Source: Gammaproteobacteria bacterium (GTDB lineage: Bacteria > Pseudomonadota > Gammaproteobacteria > Burkholderiales > Burkholderiaceae_D). From it: a DNA stretch of 64,000 bases. The first letter of the stretch is position 1, and each line of letters opens with the position of its first letter. Below are positions 1 to 8,726 of the stretch, one piece after another. The position numbers and the translations under genes were made by a program. The DNA lies in assembly GCA_903970185.1 (NCBI GenBank), contig CAJCIC010000014.1, positions 50,536-114,535 on the forward strand. The letters run 5' to 3'. Under the pieces are notes generated by a model. That model was not told the DNA's origin. It ran no database searches and was given only the letters and a program-made list of their open reading frames with translations.

Positions 1-791
1 GCGTAGAGCTCATCGAGCACCGCGTCTGGATTTTCTGCCATCAATGCGTGACCACCACCGGCAAGCACGCGCACATGGTGGCGCTCGATGGTTGCCGCAA
101 AGGCGGTGCCGCTTTTTGCAGGGGTCATCAAGTCACGCTCGCCAAGCAGCACAAGCGTCGGGCAATGCACGGCCTGCGCTGCCCAAGCGCCCCTGTCATA
201 GGCATTGCAGGCGTTGAAATCGGTCAAGAGCACCCCTTTTGCCTGACGTTCCATCAGGCGCCGGTTACCCCAGTTGATATTGAAGCCTGGGCCGGGGTTG
301 GAGGGCTTGTGGGAAAAGCCGCCGTCTTTCGTGCTGTGCGACCAGATATTGATGAGGTCGATGGCACGCGGCTCGTCATTTCTCGCGGCATCAAGCAAAA
401 CGTCGGAGACCTTCATCGGATAGGCGAGCCCGATCAGTGCCAGGCGGGTGATGCGCGTCGCGCCCCTGGCAGCTGCTTCAAGGGCGATCAAGGCGCCCAT
501 GCTGTGCCCGACCAGCATGGCATTGCCGACGTTGGCAGCGCTGATCAGCTCGAGCACCCAGTCGGCCATGGCCTCGACGGTTGCAAGCGCTTGCCCCTTG
601 CTTTGGCCGTGGCCGGGGAGATCGACCGCCAGGACCGAAAAGCCGTGATGGGCGAGATAGCGCGACTGCAGGATCCAGACGCTGTGATCGTGCTGCGCGC
701 CGTGAATCATGACAACGCAGGGCCGTGACCGTTCGAGCGCTCGCCCCCCGGTGTAGGCAAAGGCGCTCGCACCCTGGATCATCAGCCTCAT
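1..791 (-). CDS. Alpha/beta hydrolase, C-terminus cut by the left window edge
   Basis: Direct translation of the minus strand from the ATG at 791-789 gives 263 open codons running off the left edge. The product is a single-domain alpha/beta hydrolase: an oxyanion HG motif near residues 30-31, the nucleophile elbow GHSMG with Ser97, an acid in GERD (Asp220) and His248 in GGGHAL, so the whole catalytic triad lies inside the window and only the tail is missing. The substrate cannot be read from sequence. The start overlaps the metY stop as ATGA, so the two genes are probably translationally coupled, with metY upstream. The plus-strand frame over the same bases has no recognisable domain and is a shadow. 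Confidence 0.85.
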   Translation of the reverse strand, partial: MRLMIQGASAFAYTGGRALERSRPCVVMIHGAQHDHSVWILQSRYLAHHGFSVLAVDLPGHGQSKGQALATVEAMADWVLELISAANVGNAMLVGHSMGALIALEAAARGATRITRLALIGLAYPMKVSDVLLDAARNDEPRAIDLINIWSHSTKDGGFSHKPSNPGPGFNINWGNRRLMERQAKGVLLTDFNACNAYDRGAWAAQAVHCPTLVLLGERDLMTPAKSGTAFAATIERHHVRVLAGGGHALMAENPDAVLDELY

Positions 792-2131
792 TTCCTGCCG
801 GCTCGCTCGGCGAGCTTTAGGGCAAGTGCCAGGTCGTCGATCAGGTCGCTGGCATCTTCAAGGCCGATGGACAGCCTGATCGTGCCAGGACCGATGCCCG
901 CCGCGCGCAAATCGGCGTCCTTGACGCGCAAGTGCGTCGTCGAGGCGGGGTGAATCACAAGCGAGCGCGCATCGCCTACGTTGGCCAAATGGGAGAAGAG
1001 CTTGAGCGCCTCGACGAAGACCCGACCCTGCGCACGCGTTGCCTTCAGGGTGAAACTGAACACCGCTCCGGCGCCGCGCGGCAACAGGCGCTTGGCAAGC
1101 GCATGATCCGGGTGGCTTGGCAATGACGGATGCGAAATCGATTCGACCATCGCATGGCTGTTGAGAAATTCGAGGACGCGCTCGGTGTTCTCGACGTGGC
1201 GCGCCATGCGCAGGGGCAGCGTCTCGAGGCCTTGCAGCAACTGGAATGCCGTATGCGGACTCATGCACGCGCCGAAGTCGCGCAAGCCCTCGCGCCTTGC
1301 GCGCAAGGCGAACGGTGCGACAGTCGATTCTTCCGCAAAGACCATGCCGTTAAAGCCGGCATAGGGCTCGGTCAGTTCGCTGAAATGGCCATGCCTTGCA
1401 TGGGCTTCTGACCAGTTAAAAGCGCCCCCATCGACAAGCAGGCCACCGATGGCAACGCCATGACCACCGATGAACTTGGTGGCCGAATGCATGATCAGGT
1501 CGGCGCCATGCTCAAAAGGGCGCAGCAGCCACGGCGTCGTGAACGTGCTGTCAACCACCAGCGGCAAATAGGCTGCATGCGCAATTTCGGCGACCGCTGG
1601 CACGTCAAGCACGTCAAGGCCCGGGTTGCCCAGGGTCTCGCCAAAGAGCAGTCGCGTATTGGGCTGGATCGCGCCTCTCCAGGCGTCGAGATCACGCGGA
1701 TCGACGAAGGTCGTCTCGATGCCGAATCGCGGCATGGTGTAGGCGAGAAGATTGTGCGAACCGCCGTAAAGCGCGCGACTGGCGACGATATGGCCGCCTG
1801 CCGGACAAATGGTGGCAACGGCGAGGTGCAACGCAGCCTGTCCGCTTGCCGTTGCCAGCGCGGCGACGCCACCTTCTAGCACCGCGATGCGCTCTTCGAG
1901 GACCGCGTTGGTCGGATTGGACAGCCGTGAATAGACGTGCCCGGCGCGCTCCATGTTAAAAAGCGCAGCGGCGTGATCGCTGTCCTTGAAGACGAAAGAC
2001 GTGGTGGCGTAAATCGGCGTTGCGCGCGCGCCGGTCGCCGGGTCCGCGCTCGCGCCCGCGTGCAAGGTCAGTGTGTCAAAACCCGGATAGCGCGGCTCAG
2101 AGGGGTCGCGCTTAGGTCGATCGCTTGCCAT
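788..2131 (-). CDS. metY: O-acetylhomoserine sulfhydrylase (aminocarboxypropyltransferase)
   Basis: This is a PLP enzyme of the Cys/Met metabolism family. It makes homocysteine from O-acetylhomoserine and sulfide in the cytoplasm, the direct sulfhydrylation route to methionine. The 447 residues match MetY length, longer than the roughly 390-residue O-succinylhomoserine enzymes. Visible features are the YSRLSNPT substrate-site block (67-74), the PLP-stacking ASGQAA block (95-100), and the Schiff-base lysine in [10 protein letters not shown] (Lys219). The short N-terminal segment before [10 protein letters not shown] is unremarkable. The stop overlaps the start of the downstream hydrolase. MetZ or a cystathionine gamma-lyase-like activity is the alternative; length and the N-terminal [10 protein letters not shown] block favour MetY. 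Confidence 0.87.
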   Translation of the reverse strand: MASDRPKRDPSEPRYPGFDTLTLHAGASADPATGARATPIYATTSFVFKDSDHAAALFNMERAGHVYSRLSNPTNAVLEERIAVLEGGVAALATASGQAALHLAVATICPAGGHIVASRALYGGSHNLLAYTMPRFGIETTFVDPRDLDAWRGAIQPNTRLLFGETLGNPGLDVLDVPAVAEIAHAAYLPLVVDSTFTTPWLLRPFEHGADLIMHSATKFIGGHGVAIGGLLVDGGAFNWSEAHARHGHFSELTEPYAGFNGMVFAEESTVAPFALRARREGLRDFGACMSPHTAFQLLQGLETLPLRMARHVENTERVLEFLNSHAMVESISHPSLPSHPDHALAKRLLPRGAGAVFSFTLKATRAQGRVFVEALKLFSHLANVGDARSLVIHPASTTHLRVKDADLRAAGIGPGTIRLSIGLEDASDLIDDLALALKLAERAGRK

Positions 2132-2242
2132 GGGCTCGCCCAGGTGGTCTTGCCATCGGCGCGCAAATGCACATCGGTGGATCAGTGCAGCGCCCTACGG
2201 CTAATGTTAGCATTGAGTCATCGCCATGCGCGGTGACTGAAG

Positions 2243-3220
2243 ATGAGAGAGCAGGACCGTCCGCGCACCGAGCTTTACCCGCCGATCGAGCCCCATGCTT
2301 CGGGCATGCTCAGGCTCGACGGGCTGCATGCCATGTACTGGGAGGAAAGCGGCAACCCTGACGGCGTGCCGATCCTTTACCTGCACGGCGGCCCAGGCGG
2401 CGGCACCTCCCCCAGGGCGCGCCGGTTTTTCGATCCCCAGCACTACCGCATCGTGCTTTTCGACCAGCGCGGCGCCGGCCGATCGACGCCGGTCGGCGAA
2501 ACCCGTGACAACACCACGCCGCTCCTGATTGACGACATCGAGGCGCTGCGCGAACATCTTGGCATTGATCAATGGCTGGTCTTTGGCGGCTCGTGGGGCT
2601 CGACGCTCGCGCTTGCCTACGGCGAGGCCCATGCCGATCGGTGTCTCGGTTTTGTGCTCAGGGGCATCTTTTTGTGCACCGATGAGGAAGTGGAGTGGTT
2701 TCTTAACGGCATCGGGCGGTTTTTTCCGGAAGCATGGCGCGAATTCATGGCGCACGTGCCAAAAGAGGCTCGCGGCGACATTGCCCGCTGGTTTTCCGAG
2801 GCGCTCAACAACGCCGATCCGATCGTGCATATGCCGCTTGCCCGCGCCTGGAGCCGCTATGAGGCGTCGTGTTCGTCGCTGCTGCCCAACCCGTCGCTGG
2901 TGGCGCACCTGGAAGAGGATCGCGTGGCCCTTGGCATCGCCCGGCTTGAGAGTCATTATTTCGTCAATCGGATTTTTCTCGCGCCGGGCCAGCTGCTTCG
3001 CGAAATCGGCAAAATCCGGCACCTGCCTTGCGTCATCATCCAGGGCAGGTACGACATGATCTGTCCGATTTCCACCGCAGATGGACTGGCGCGCGCGTGG
3101 CCTGAGGCGCAATATGTGATTGTCGAGGACGCCGGACACTCTGCCTGGGAGCCTGGGATCATGGCAGCACTGGTCATGGCGTGCGAAAAAATGAAAACCG
3201 TTGCAGCGCAGGTCGAATAG
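2243..3220 (+). CDS. pip: Prolyl iminopeptidase (peptidase family S33)
   Basis: This cytoplasmic exopeptidase releases N-terminal proline from peptides. At 325 residues it is close to the usual 310-320. The oxyanion motif HGGPGGG (48-54), the nucleophile in GGSWGS (Ser117), the acid in GRYD (Asp271) and the base in AGHS (His299) are all present, as is the family-typical FDQRGAGRS block at 73-81. The gene is divergent from metY across 111 bases, so the two probably have separate promoters there. The next gene, a CBS-domain protein, begins 51 bases downstream and has its own strong ribosome-binding site. Proline iminopeptidase rather than another S33 hydrolase is supported by near full-length family resemblance. 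Confidence 0.9.
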   Translation: MREQDRPRTELYPPIEPHASGMLRLDGLHAMYWEESGNPDGVPILYLHGGPGGGTSPRARRFFDPQHYRIVLFDQRGAGRSTPVGETRDNTTPLLIDDIEALREHLGIDQWLVFGGSWGSTLALAYGEAHADRCLGFVLRGIFLCTDEEVEWFLNGIGRFFPEAWREFMAHVPKEARGDIARWFSEALNNADPIVHMPLARAWSRYEASCSSLLPNPSLVAHLEEDRVALGIARLESHYFVNRIFLAPGQLLREIGKIRHLPCVIIQGRYDMICPISTADGLARAWPEAQYVIVEDAGHSAWEPGIMAALVMACEKMKTVAAQVE

Positions 3221-3271
3221 GGACCCCCTTGGCACGCGCACGGGCTCTGGCAATGACACGAGGAGGCGGAC

Positions 3272-3718
3272 ATGCTGGTCAGTGAAATCTTGAGAGTCAA
3301 GGGCGGCACCCTTTTCACGGTGACGCCGCAGACCACCCTTTCGGATGCCGTCATGACAATGGCCGAAAAGGATATCGGCTCGCTGGTGGTGATGGACAAT
3401 GGCGAACTGGTCGGCATGCTGACCTTTCGCGAGGTCCTGCTTACGCTACAGCGTCACCAAGGCACGCTTGGCGATGCGCAGATTCGCAGCGTCATGGACG
3501 GTCATCCGATCACTTGCGCACCCAATACCGACGTCAACGACGTGCGTCGCATGATGCTTGAGCATCACGTGCGCTATCTGCCGGTGCTCGACGGCAAGGT
3601 GCTCGCCGGCGTCATTTCGTTTTTCGATGTCGCCAAGGCCGTGCTCGAGGCACAGAACTTCGAGAACAAGATGCTCAAGGCCTACATCCGTGATTGGCCG
3701 GAAGAGGCCGCCGGTTAA
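3272..3718 (+). CDS. Tandem CBS-domain protein
   Basis: This 148-residue protein is essentially a single Bateman module: one CBS domain at about residues 5-60 (ending in the SLVVMDNGELVGMLTFRE block) and a second at about 78-130 (ending in VRYLPVLDGKVLAGVISFFDV). Such stand-alone modules bind adenosyl ligands and usually regulate a partner protein; no catalytic domain is attached. The start has an excellent ribosome-binding site, GAGGAGG, seven bases upstream. The FAD-dependent gene starts only three bases after its stop, so the two are very likely co-transcribed, but no functional link is known to me. Confidence 0.85.
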   Translation: MLVSEILRVKGGTLFTVTPQTTLSDAVMTMAEKDIGSLVVMDNGELVGMLTFREVLLTLQRHQGTLGDAQIRSVMDGHPITCAPNTDVNDVRRMMLEHHVRYLPVLDGKVLAGVISFFDVAKAVLEAQNFENKMLKAYIRDWPEEAAG

Positions 3719-3721
3719 GGC

Positions 3722-4783
3722 GTGGCGCTCGCCGCATCCGACCGCGTGAGTAGCGCATTCTCGGTGGCCGTCGTTGGCGCCGGCATTTCGGGACTTGCGT
3801 GCGCGCGCGCGCTGGCTGAGCGCGGCGTGTTGCCGACGGTTTTCGAAAAAAGCCTTGCAGCAGGGGGACGCGCTGCTGCGCGGATGACCGAACTGGGTGG
3901 TTTTGACCATGGCGTGCAATATTTCACCGTGCGCGACGGCGATTTTGCAGCGGCTCTCGCGCCGCTTCTTGCCGCGGGGCAGATCGCGCCCTGGATGGCC
4001 CGTTTCAGGACCCAAACGGATGAAAATTCCGAACGCTTCGTGGGGGTGCCGAGCATGCAGGCGCTAGGCGCAGGCCTGGCTTTGGGCATCGACGTGCGCT
4101 ATGACCAGCGCGTGACCCGTCTTGAACGGGTCTATACCAGCCGGCCGCCAAGGTGGTCGCTCAATCGCGTTGGCTATGATGCCGAAGCGCACGACCTCGA
4201 AGTCACCGAGGGACTCTTTGACGCCCTCGTGATTGCCCTGCCGCCCGAGGACACGCTGGCGCTCTTGGAGTTCGCACCTGCACTTGCAAGACGCATCAAG
4301 AACGTCCGCATGCGGCCGTGCTGGGCCTTGATGCTTGGCTTTGCCGAGCCGCTCAATACGCCTTTCGATGCGGCGGCGCTGGCCGGCCCGCGCCTGTCGT
4401 GGATCGCGCGCGACTCGTCAAAGCCTGGCCGCCGTCCCGGCGAGCGCTGGGTTGCCCATGCCAGCGCGGCCTGGAGCGAGGAACACCTGAAGGACGATCC
4501 CGAGGATGTTCGCGCCAAACTGCTCAAGGCGTTTCACGAGGTGACGGCAACGCGTGCCCAGCCCATCCACGCCGTGGTCCATCGCTGGCGCTACTCGCTT
4601 GTCGAAAATCCGCTGGCCGAAGGATTCGTCTGGGATGCCCAGCAGCGCGTGGGCGCGTGCGGCGACTGGTGTTCGGGTGCGCGCGTTGAATCGGCTTTTT
4701 TGAGCGGCAGTTCGCTGGGTGCTGAAGTTGCCAGCGCGTTGTCCGAGCTTAGTCGCAGGCCACCTCTTGCGAGTGCCCTTTGA
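3722..4783 (+). CDS. FAD-dependent amine-oxidase-like (renalase-type) oxidoreductase
   Basis: A GTG start three bases after the CBS-protein stop gives 353 residues. The N-terminus has a clear FAD Rossmann motif, VAVVGAGISGLACARAL at about 14-30, ending in an acidic VFEKS strand, followed by the GGRAA motif seen in flavin amine oxidases. The glycine-rich C-terminal block ending GACGDWCSGARVESAFLSG is the usual second FAD contact of renalase-like bacterial proteins. The substrate is unknown; dihydronicotinamide isomers are oxidised by characterised renalases, but that cannot be assumed here. Its stop overlaps the next start as TTGA, pointing to coupled expression with the transporter/acyltransferase gene. 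Confidence 0.8.
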   Translation: MALAASDRVSSAFSVAVVGAGISGLACARALAERGVLPTVFEKSLAAGGRAAARMTELGGFDHGVQYFTVRDGDFAAALAPLLAAGQIAPWMARFRTQTDENSERFVGVPSMQALGAGLALGIDVRYDQRVTRLERVYTSRPPRWSLNRVGYDAEAHDLEVTEGLFDALVIALPPEDTLALLEFAPALARRIKNVRMRPCWALMLGFAEPLNTPFDAAALAGPRLSWIARDSSKPGRRPGERWVAHASAAWSEEHLKDDPEDVRAKLLKAFHEVTATRAQPIHAVVHRWRYSLVENPLAEGFVWDAQQRVGACGDWCSGARVESAFLSGSSLGAEVASALSELSRRPPLASAL

Positions 4784-6729
4784 GCGACCTCACGGCAACC
4801 GAGGACGGGCCCGTCGCTGCTGCCCCGAACGAGGCTCGCGAGTCGTCGCAATACGCGCTGCTTGGCGAGCGGCGCTTCGCGCCTTTTTTCTGGACCCAGT
4901 TTCTTGGCGCGGGTAACGACAACGTCTTCAAGATCGCCTTCACCGGGCTTGCGACCTATCACGCTTCGCTCTTTTCCGGGATTGACCCGGAGAAGACCGC
5001 GTTTATCATTTCGGCGATCTTCATCATCCCATTCGTGCTCCTTTCTGCCACCTCGGGCCAGATCTCCGACAAGTACGAGAAGTCGCGCCTGATCCGCTTC
5101 GTCAAGACACTGGAAATTGGCATCATGCTCATTGGCGGCGCTGGATTTCTCATGCACAGCGCCATTCTGCTGTTTCTTGGCACGCTCCTCATGGGGGTTC
5201 ATTCGACGCTGTTCGGACCGGTCAAGTACGCCTATTTGCCCCAGCACCTGTCAAGCGACGAGCTCACCGGCGGCAATGGCATGATCGAGATGGGCACTTT
5301 CGTGGCCATCCTGATTGGCACCATCGTCGGTGGCGAGATGGCCGATCTGGGCGCAAGAGGGCTGCCGGTGATGGCCGTCACCTGCCTTCTGATCGCGATC
5401 ACGGGTCGCATCACGGCCGCCTACGTGCCGCTTTCGCCCGCGGCAGTTCCCGATCTCAAGGTCAACTGGAATCCCTTTTCCGAGACCTGGCGCAATCTCA
5501 AGATTGCGCACCAGAACAGAACCGTTTTCCTCTCGCTTCTGGGCATTTCCTGGTTGTGGTTTTTCGGCGCGACGTTCCTCACCTCGTTTTTCAATTTCGC
5601 GCGCGATGTGCTCGGTGGCGATCCGCAGGTCGTGACGCTCTTGCTTGCGGTCTTTTCGGTTGGCATCGGCTCGGGCTCGTTGCTGTGCGAGCGCCTGTCC
5701 GGGCACAAGGTTGAAATCGGTCTTGTGCCGTTTGGCTCGATCGGCATGACGGTTTTCTCGGTCGACCTGTTTTTCGCCAGTCACAATCTCGTGCCGCACG
5801 GCCTCACCGGCGTCGGACCTTTCCTTGCCGACCCGCTGCACTGGCGGGTGGTCGTCGACCTGTTTTTGCTGGCCATGTTTGCGGGCTTCTACAGCGTTCC
5901 GCTCTATGCACTGATCCAGACGCGCTCGCAGCCCACGCACCGCGCGCGCATCATCGCCGCGAACAACATCCTCAATGCGCTTTTCATGATCGTATCGTCG
6001 CTGCTCGCGCTTGTGCTGCTGGGCCTGCACTTTTCCATTCCGCAGCTTTTCCTGGTCACAGGCCTTTTGAACGCCGTCGTGGCGATTTACATCTATCGAC
6101 TCGTTCCCGAATTCCTGATGCGCTTTCTCGCATGGCTTCTGATCCACACGTTCTACCAGGTCAGGGGCATCGATCTCGAGCGCATCCCGCGCGAGGGTGC
6201 TGCGCTTTTGGTCTGCAACCACGTCAGCTTCGTCGACGCCGTGGTGGTCATGGCAGAATCGCCGCGACCGATCCGGTTCGTCATGGACTACCCGATTTTC
6301 AAGGTCCCGGTCCTGTCGTTCATCTTCCGCACCGCCCGCGCCATCCCGATTGCAAGCGGCAAGACCCATCCCGAGATTCTCGAGGATGCCTATCGGCAAA
6401 TCGATGTCGCCTTGGGCGAGGGCGATCTGGTTTGCATCTTTCCGGAGGGACGACTGACGCAAACCGGAGAGGTCGATGAATTCAAGACCGGTGTTGAGCG
6501 CATCATTGCCTTGCATCCCGTGCCGGTGATCCCGCTCGCCTTGCGCGGGCTTTGGGGCAGCGTGTTCTCGCGCCGCAGCGGTCGCGCGTTCTCCACCTTG
6601 CCGCGGCCGCTGCGGCGCGGGTTTTCGAGCCGGCTCGAACTCATCGCGGGCGAGCCTGTGGCTCCTGCCGATGCCAGTGCCGCGAACCTGCGCGAGCGCG
6701 TCATCGCGCTGCGCGGATCCAAGCGCTAG
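4780..6729 (+). CDS. Fused MFS transporter / 1-acylglycerol-3-phosphate acyltransferase (LplT-PlsC type)
   Basis: This is a 649-residue two-domain membrane protein. Residues about 35-445 form a major-facilitator transporter resembling the lysophospholipid transporter LplT. Residues about 455-645 are a PlsC acyltransferase with the catalytic NHVSFVD block (His481, Asp486), the FPEGR block (555-558 region) and the VIPLALRG block at 583-590. The expected role is import or flipping of lysophospholipid or lysophosphatidate across the inner membrane with re-acylation at the inner face. Unlike the three-part fusions with an acyl-ACP synthetase, that third domain is absent. The TTG start overlaps the upstream stop; no better in-frame ATG exists before the first membrane segment. 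The aroC gene follows 43 bases later, a neighbour pairing common in Burkholderiales. Confidence 0.87.
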   Translation: MSDLTATEDGPVAAAPNEARESSQYALLGERRFAPFFWTQFLGAGNDNVFKIAFTGLATYHASLFSGIDPEKTAFIISAIFIIPFVLLSATSGQISDKYEKSRLIRFVKTLEIGIMLIGGAGFLMHSAILLFLGTLLMGVHSTLFGPVKYAYLPQHLSSDELTGGNGMIEMGTFVAILIGTIVGGEMADLGARGLPVMAVTCLLIAITGRITAAYVPLSPAAVPDLKVNWNPFSETWRNLKIAHQNRTVFLSLLGISWLWFFGATFLTSFFNFARDVLGGDPQVVTLLLAVFSVGIGSGSLLCERLSGHKVEIGLVPFGSIGMTVFSVDLFFASHNLVPHGLTGVGPFLADPLHWRVVVDLFLLAMFAGFYSVPLYALIQTRSQPTHRARIIAANNILNALFMIVSSLLALVLLGLHFSIPQLFLVTGLLNAVVAIYIYRLVPEFLMRFLAWLLIHTFYQVRGIDLERIPREGAALLVCNHVSFVDAVVVMAESPRPIRFVMDYPIFKVPVLSFIFRTARAIPIASGKTHPEILEDAYRQIDVALGEGDLVCIFPEGRLTQTGEVDEFKTGVERIIALHPVPVIPLALRGLWGSVFSRRSGRAFSTLPRPLRRGFSSRLELIAGEPVAPADASAANLRERVIALRGSKR

Positions 6730-6772
6730 CTGTCGCGTTTGCTAGACTTGGCCATCACTTCTGCAGGAAGCC

Positions 6773-7894
6773 ATGTCCGCTTCGACCCTTGGCAGTCTTT
6801 TTCGCGTCACCAATTTCGGCGAATCGCACGGCGCTGCGATCGGTTGCGTCATCGACGGCTGCCCGCCCGGGCTTGAACTCGCCGCAGACGACATTCAGGT
6901 TGAACTCGATCGCAGAAAGCCTGGCACCTCGCGCCATGTCACGCAGCGGCGCGAGAGCGACAGCGTGGAAATTCTTTCCGGTCTTTACGAGGGCAAGACC
7001 ACCGGGGCGCCGATTGCATTGCTGATTCGCAACCAGGATGCCCGCAGCAAGGACTACGAGGCGATCGCCGATCGCTTTCGTCCGGGGCATGCCGACTATA
7101 CCTACTGGCACAAGTTCGGCGTGCGTGATCCGCGCGGCGGCGGCCGCGCGTCGGCGCGCCTGACTGCACCAACGGTTGCCGCAGGCGCTGTGGCGCGCAC
7201 GTGGCTCAAGCGCCAGCACGGCGTCGTGATTCGCGCCTACCTGGCCCAGCTTGGCCCGATCGCAGTGCCGTTCCGGTCGTGGGACGACGTCCACGACAAC
7301 GCTTTTTTCTGTGCCGACCGTACGGCTGTTGCCAAGCTTGAAACCTTCGTTGACGAACTGCGGCGCATGGGCGACTCGTGCGGTGCTCGTGTGACGGTGG
7401 TGGCCGATGGCGTGCCGGTGGGCCTTGGCAGCCCGATCTATGACCGTCTTGACGCCGATTTGGCCCATGCCATGATGGGCCTGAACGCCGTCAAGGGGGT
7501 CGAGATCGGAGCCGGCTTTGGCGCCGTCACGCAACGCGGCAGCGAGCATTCCGATGAGATGACGCCAGACGGATTTCTGAGCAACCACGCCGGTGGCGTT
7601 CTTGGCGGCATATCGACCGGCCAGCCTGTTGTGGTTTCGCTTGCCATCAAGCCAACTTCTTCGATTCGCATCGAAAGACGCTCGATTGACGTCAGCGGCA
7701 ACGCCGTTACCGTTGCCACGCTCGGCCGTCACGATCCGTGCGTGGGGATTCGCGCGACCCCGGTCGCCGAAGCGCTGATGGCGCTCGTGCTCATCGATCA
7801 CGCGCTGCTTCATCGCGCCCAGTGCGCCGACGTCAGTGTGCCGACCCCGGATATTGCGCGTCGCCTGCCATTAGAGCCATCGCGCCAGCGCTAG
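6773..7894 (+). CDS. aroC: Chorismate synthase
   Basis: This enzyme performs the last step of the shikimate pathway: 5-enolpyruvylshikimate-3-phosphate to chorismate, using reduced FMN. The 373 residues fit the family (about 350-390). The N-terminal signature [18 protein letters not shown] at 16-33 contains the catalytic histidine, and the RAS-AR and [10 protein letters not shown] blocks near the C-terminus (about 320-330) complete the family pattern. A ribosome-binding site, CAGGAAG, sits five bases before the ATG. It feeds the tryptophan genes found 10 kb downstream. The stop codon overlaps the convergent stop of the chalcone-isomerase-like gene. Confidence 0.96.
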   Translation: MSASTLGSLFRVTNFGESHGAAIGCVIDGCPPGLELAADDIQVELDRRKPGTSRHVTQRRESDSVEILSGLYEGKTTGAPIALLIRNQDARSKDYEAIADRFRPGHADYTYWHKFGVRDPRGGGRASARLTAPTVAAGAVARTWLKRQHGVVIRAYLAQLGPIAVPFRSWDDVHDNAFFCADRTAVAKLETFVDELRRMGDSCGARVTVVADGVPVGLGSPIYDRLDADLAHAMMGLNAVKGVEIGAGFGAVTQRGSEHSDEMTPDGFLSNHAGGVLGGISTGQPVVVSLAIKPTSSIRIERRSIDVSGNAVTVATLGRHDPCVGIRATPVAEALMALVLIDHALLHRAQCADVSVPTPDIARRLPLEPSRQR

Positions 7895-8505
7895 CCGCCC
7901 GAGCGACCGCCACTGGTCGAGCTTTCGGGCTTGATGCCAAGCATGAGAGGCTTAAGACCGCTGTCAGCCGGGTCGTCGCCCAGCCAGATGCGCAACAGTG
8001 CCTCGAAGAAGGCGACATCGGGAAGGGCTGCGAGCGCCGGCTTGCCGTTGACCTCGATCAGCGTGCCACTCTGGGGTGCGTAGGCGACGCTGAAGCTGTC
8101 TCCCTTCTTCAGTCTCGGGATCGATCCGAACAGTTGTCCAAGTGCCACGAGTTGCGCGCCAATGCGCTGGGTCTGATCGGGCGTCGAGTTGTGGCGGATG
8201 CCCGAGAGCAAGGCGTCGCCAAGGTCATCGCTGGAAATTTCGCGCAGCATCGTTGCCAAGATTTTTTTCGGGCCGGGAAGCGCAATGACTTCGGCTAGCG
8301 TATGACGCTTTTGCGTCAGGTACAGCGCGCAAACATAGACGGAAAATCCGTACTTGCGACGGATACCAACGCCATTGAGCACGAGTTTCTGATTGTCGAA
8401 GGTGATTTCGTCGTCGACTGCGACACCGGAGACGTCGGTGGCTGCGGCCGCGAAGGGCGTCACCAGCGAGAGCGCTGCGCCGCCAAGGAAGGTTCTGCGT
8501 TTCAA
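7891..8505 (-). CDS. Exported chalcone-isomerase-like protein with Tat-like signal
   Basis: The chosen TTG start at 8505 follows a good ribosome-binding site (CAGGAGA, five bases away) and gives 204 residues beginning with [11 protein letters not shown] and a short hydrophobic stretch ending AAAA. This resembles a twin-arginine signal peptide (RR-x-F-L), so export may be through Tat. The mature part fits the bacterial chalcone isomerase-like domain: the ending of strands around [19 protein letters not shown] and the [17 protein letters not shown] block. Bacterial members are not known to act on flavonoids; they are thought to be lipid- or fatty-acid-binding periplasmic proteins. Longer in-frame versions starting up to 8733 would put the signal peptide internally and are unlikely. 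Confidence 0.8.
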   Translation of the reverse strand: MKRRTFLGGAALSLVTPFAAAATDVSGVAVDDEITFDNQKLVLNGVGIRRKYGFSVYVCALYLTQKRHTLAEVIALPGPKKILATMLREISSDDLGDALLSGIRHNSTPDQTQRIGAQLVALGQLFGSIPRLKKGDSFSVAYAPQSGTLIEVNGKPALAALPDVAFFEALLRIWLGDDPADSGLKPLMLGIKPESSTSGGRSGG

Positions 8506-8603
8506 CGGATTCTCCTGAAGGTTCGGGCGCTCCGCCGGCAAGCGGTCGCCTTGTGCGGTCCTTCGCACATCGGCCATGGTACGGGGTTTTTCCCGCCGCA
8601 GAT

Positions 8604-8618
8604 GGCGCGAAACGCGCC
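8604..8618. promoter_or_regulatory. Short perfect palindrome and -10-like box upstream of leuC
   Basis: GGCGCG-AAA-CGCGCC is a perfect inverted repeat with a three-base loop. A CATAAT hexamer (8623-8628) that could be a -10 element for the leu genes follows five bases later. Whether this is an operator, a hairpin or chance in GC-rich DNA cannot be told from one copy. Confidence 0.25.
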
Positions 8619-8726
8619 GTGGCATAATGAAAAACACCTGTATGGCGGCACTTATCCCGCTGCGACCCGGCCGAGGACGGCTGCTTCGCCTTGCTTGCCC
8701 ATGCGCCTTGTTGGTCTTCCTAAACC

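Noticed and set aside
48..728. Plus-strand open frame of 226 codons at the left edge
   Set aside because: The opposite strand encodes a hydrolase with a full catalytic triad; the plus frame has no domain.
2207..3259. 350-codon minus-strand frame over the iminopeptidase gene
   Set aside because: Frame shadow of pip: basic composition, no domain, and pip has all catalytic motifs.
5251..6516. 421-codon minus-strand frame over the transporter/acyltransferase gene
   Set aside because: Shadow of the MFS-PlsC gene; charged low-complexity translation with no domain.
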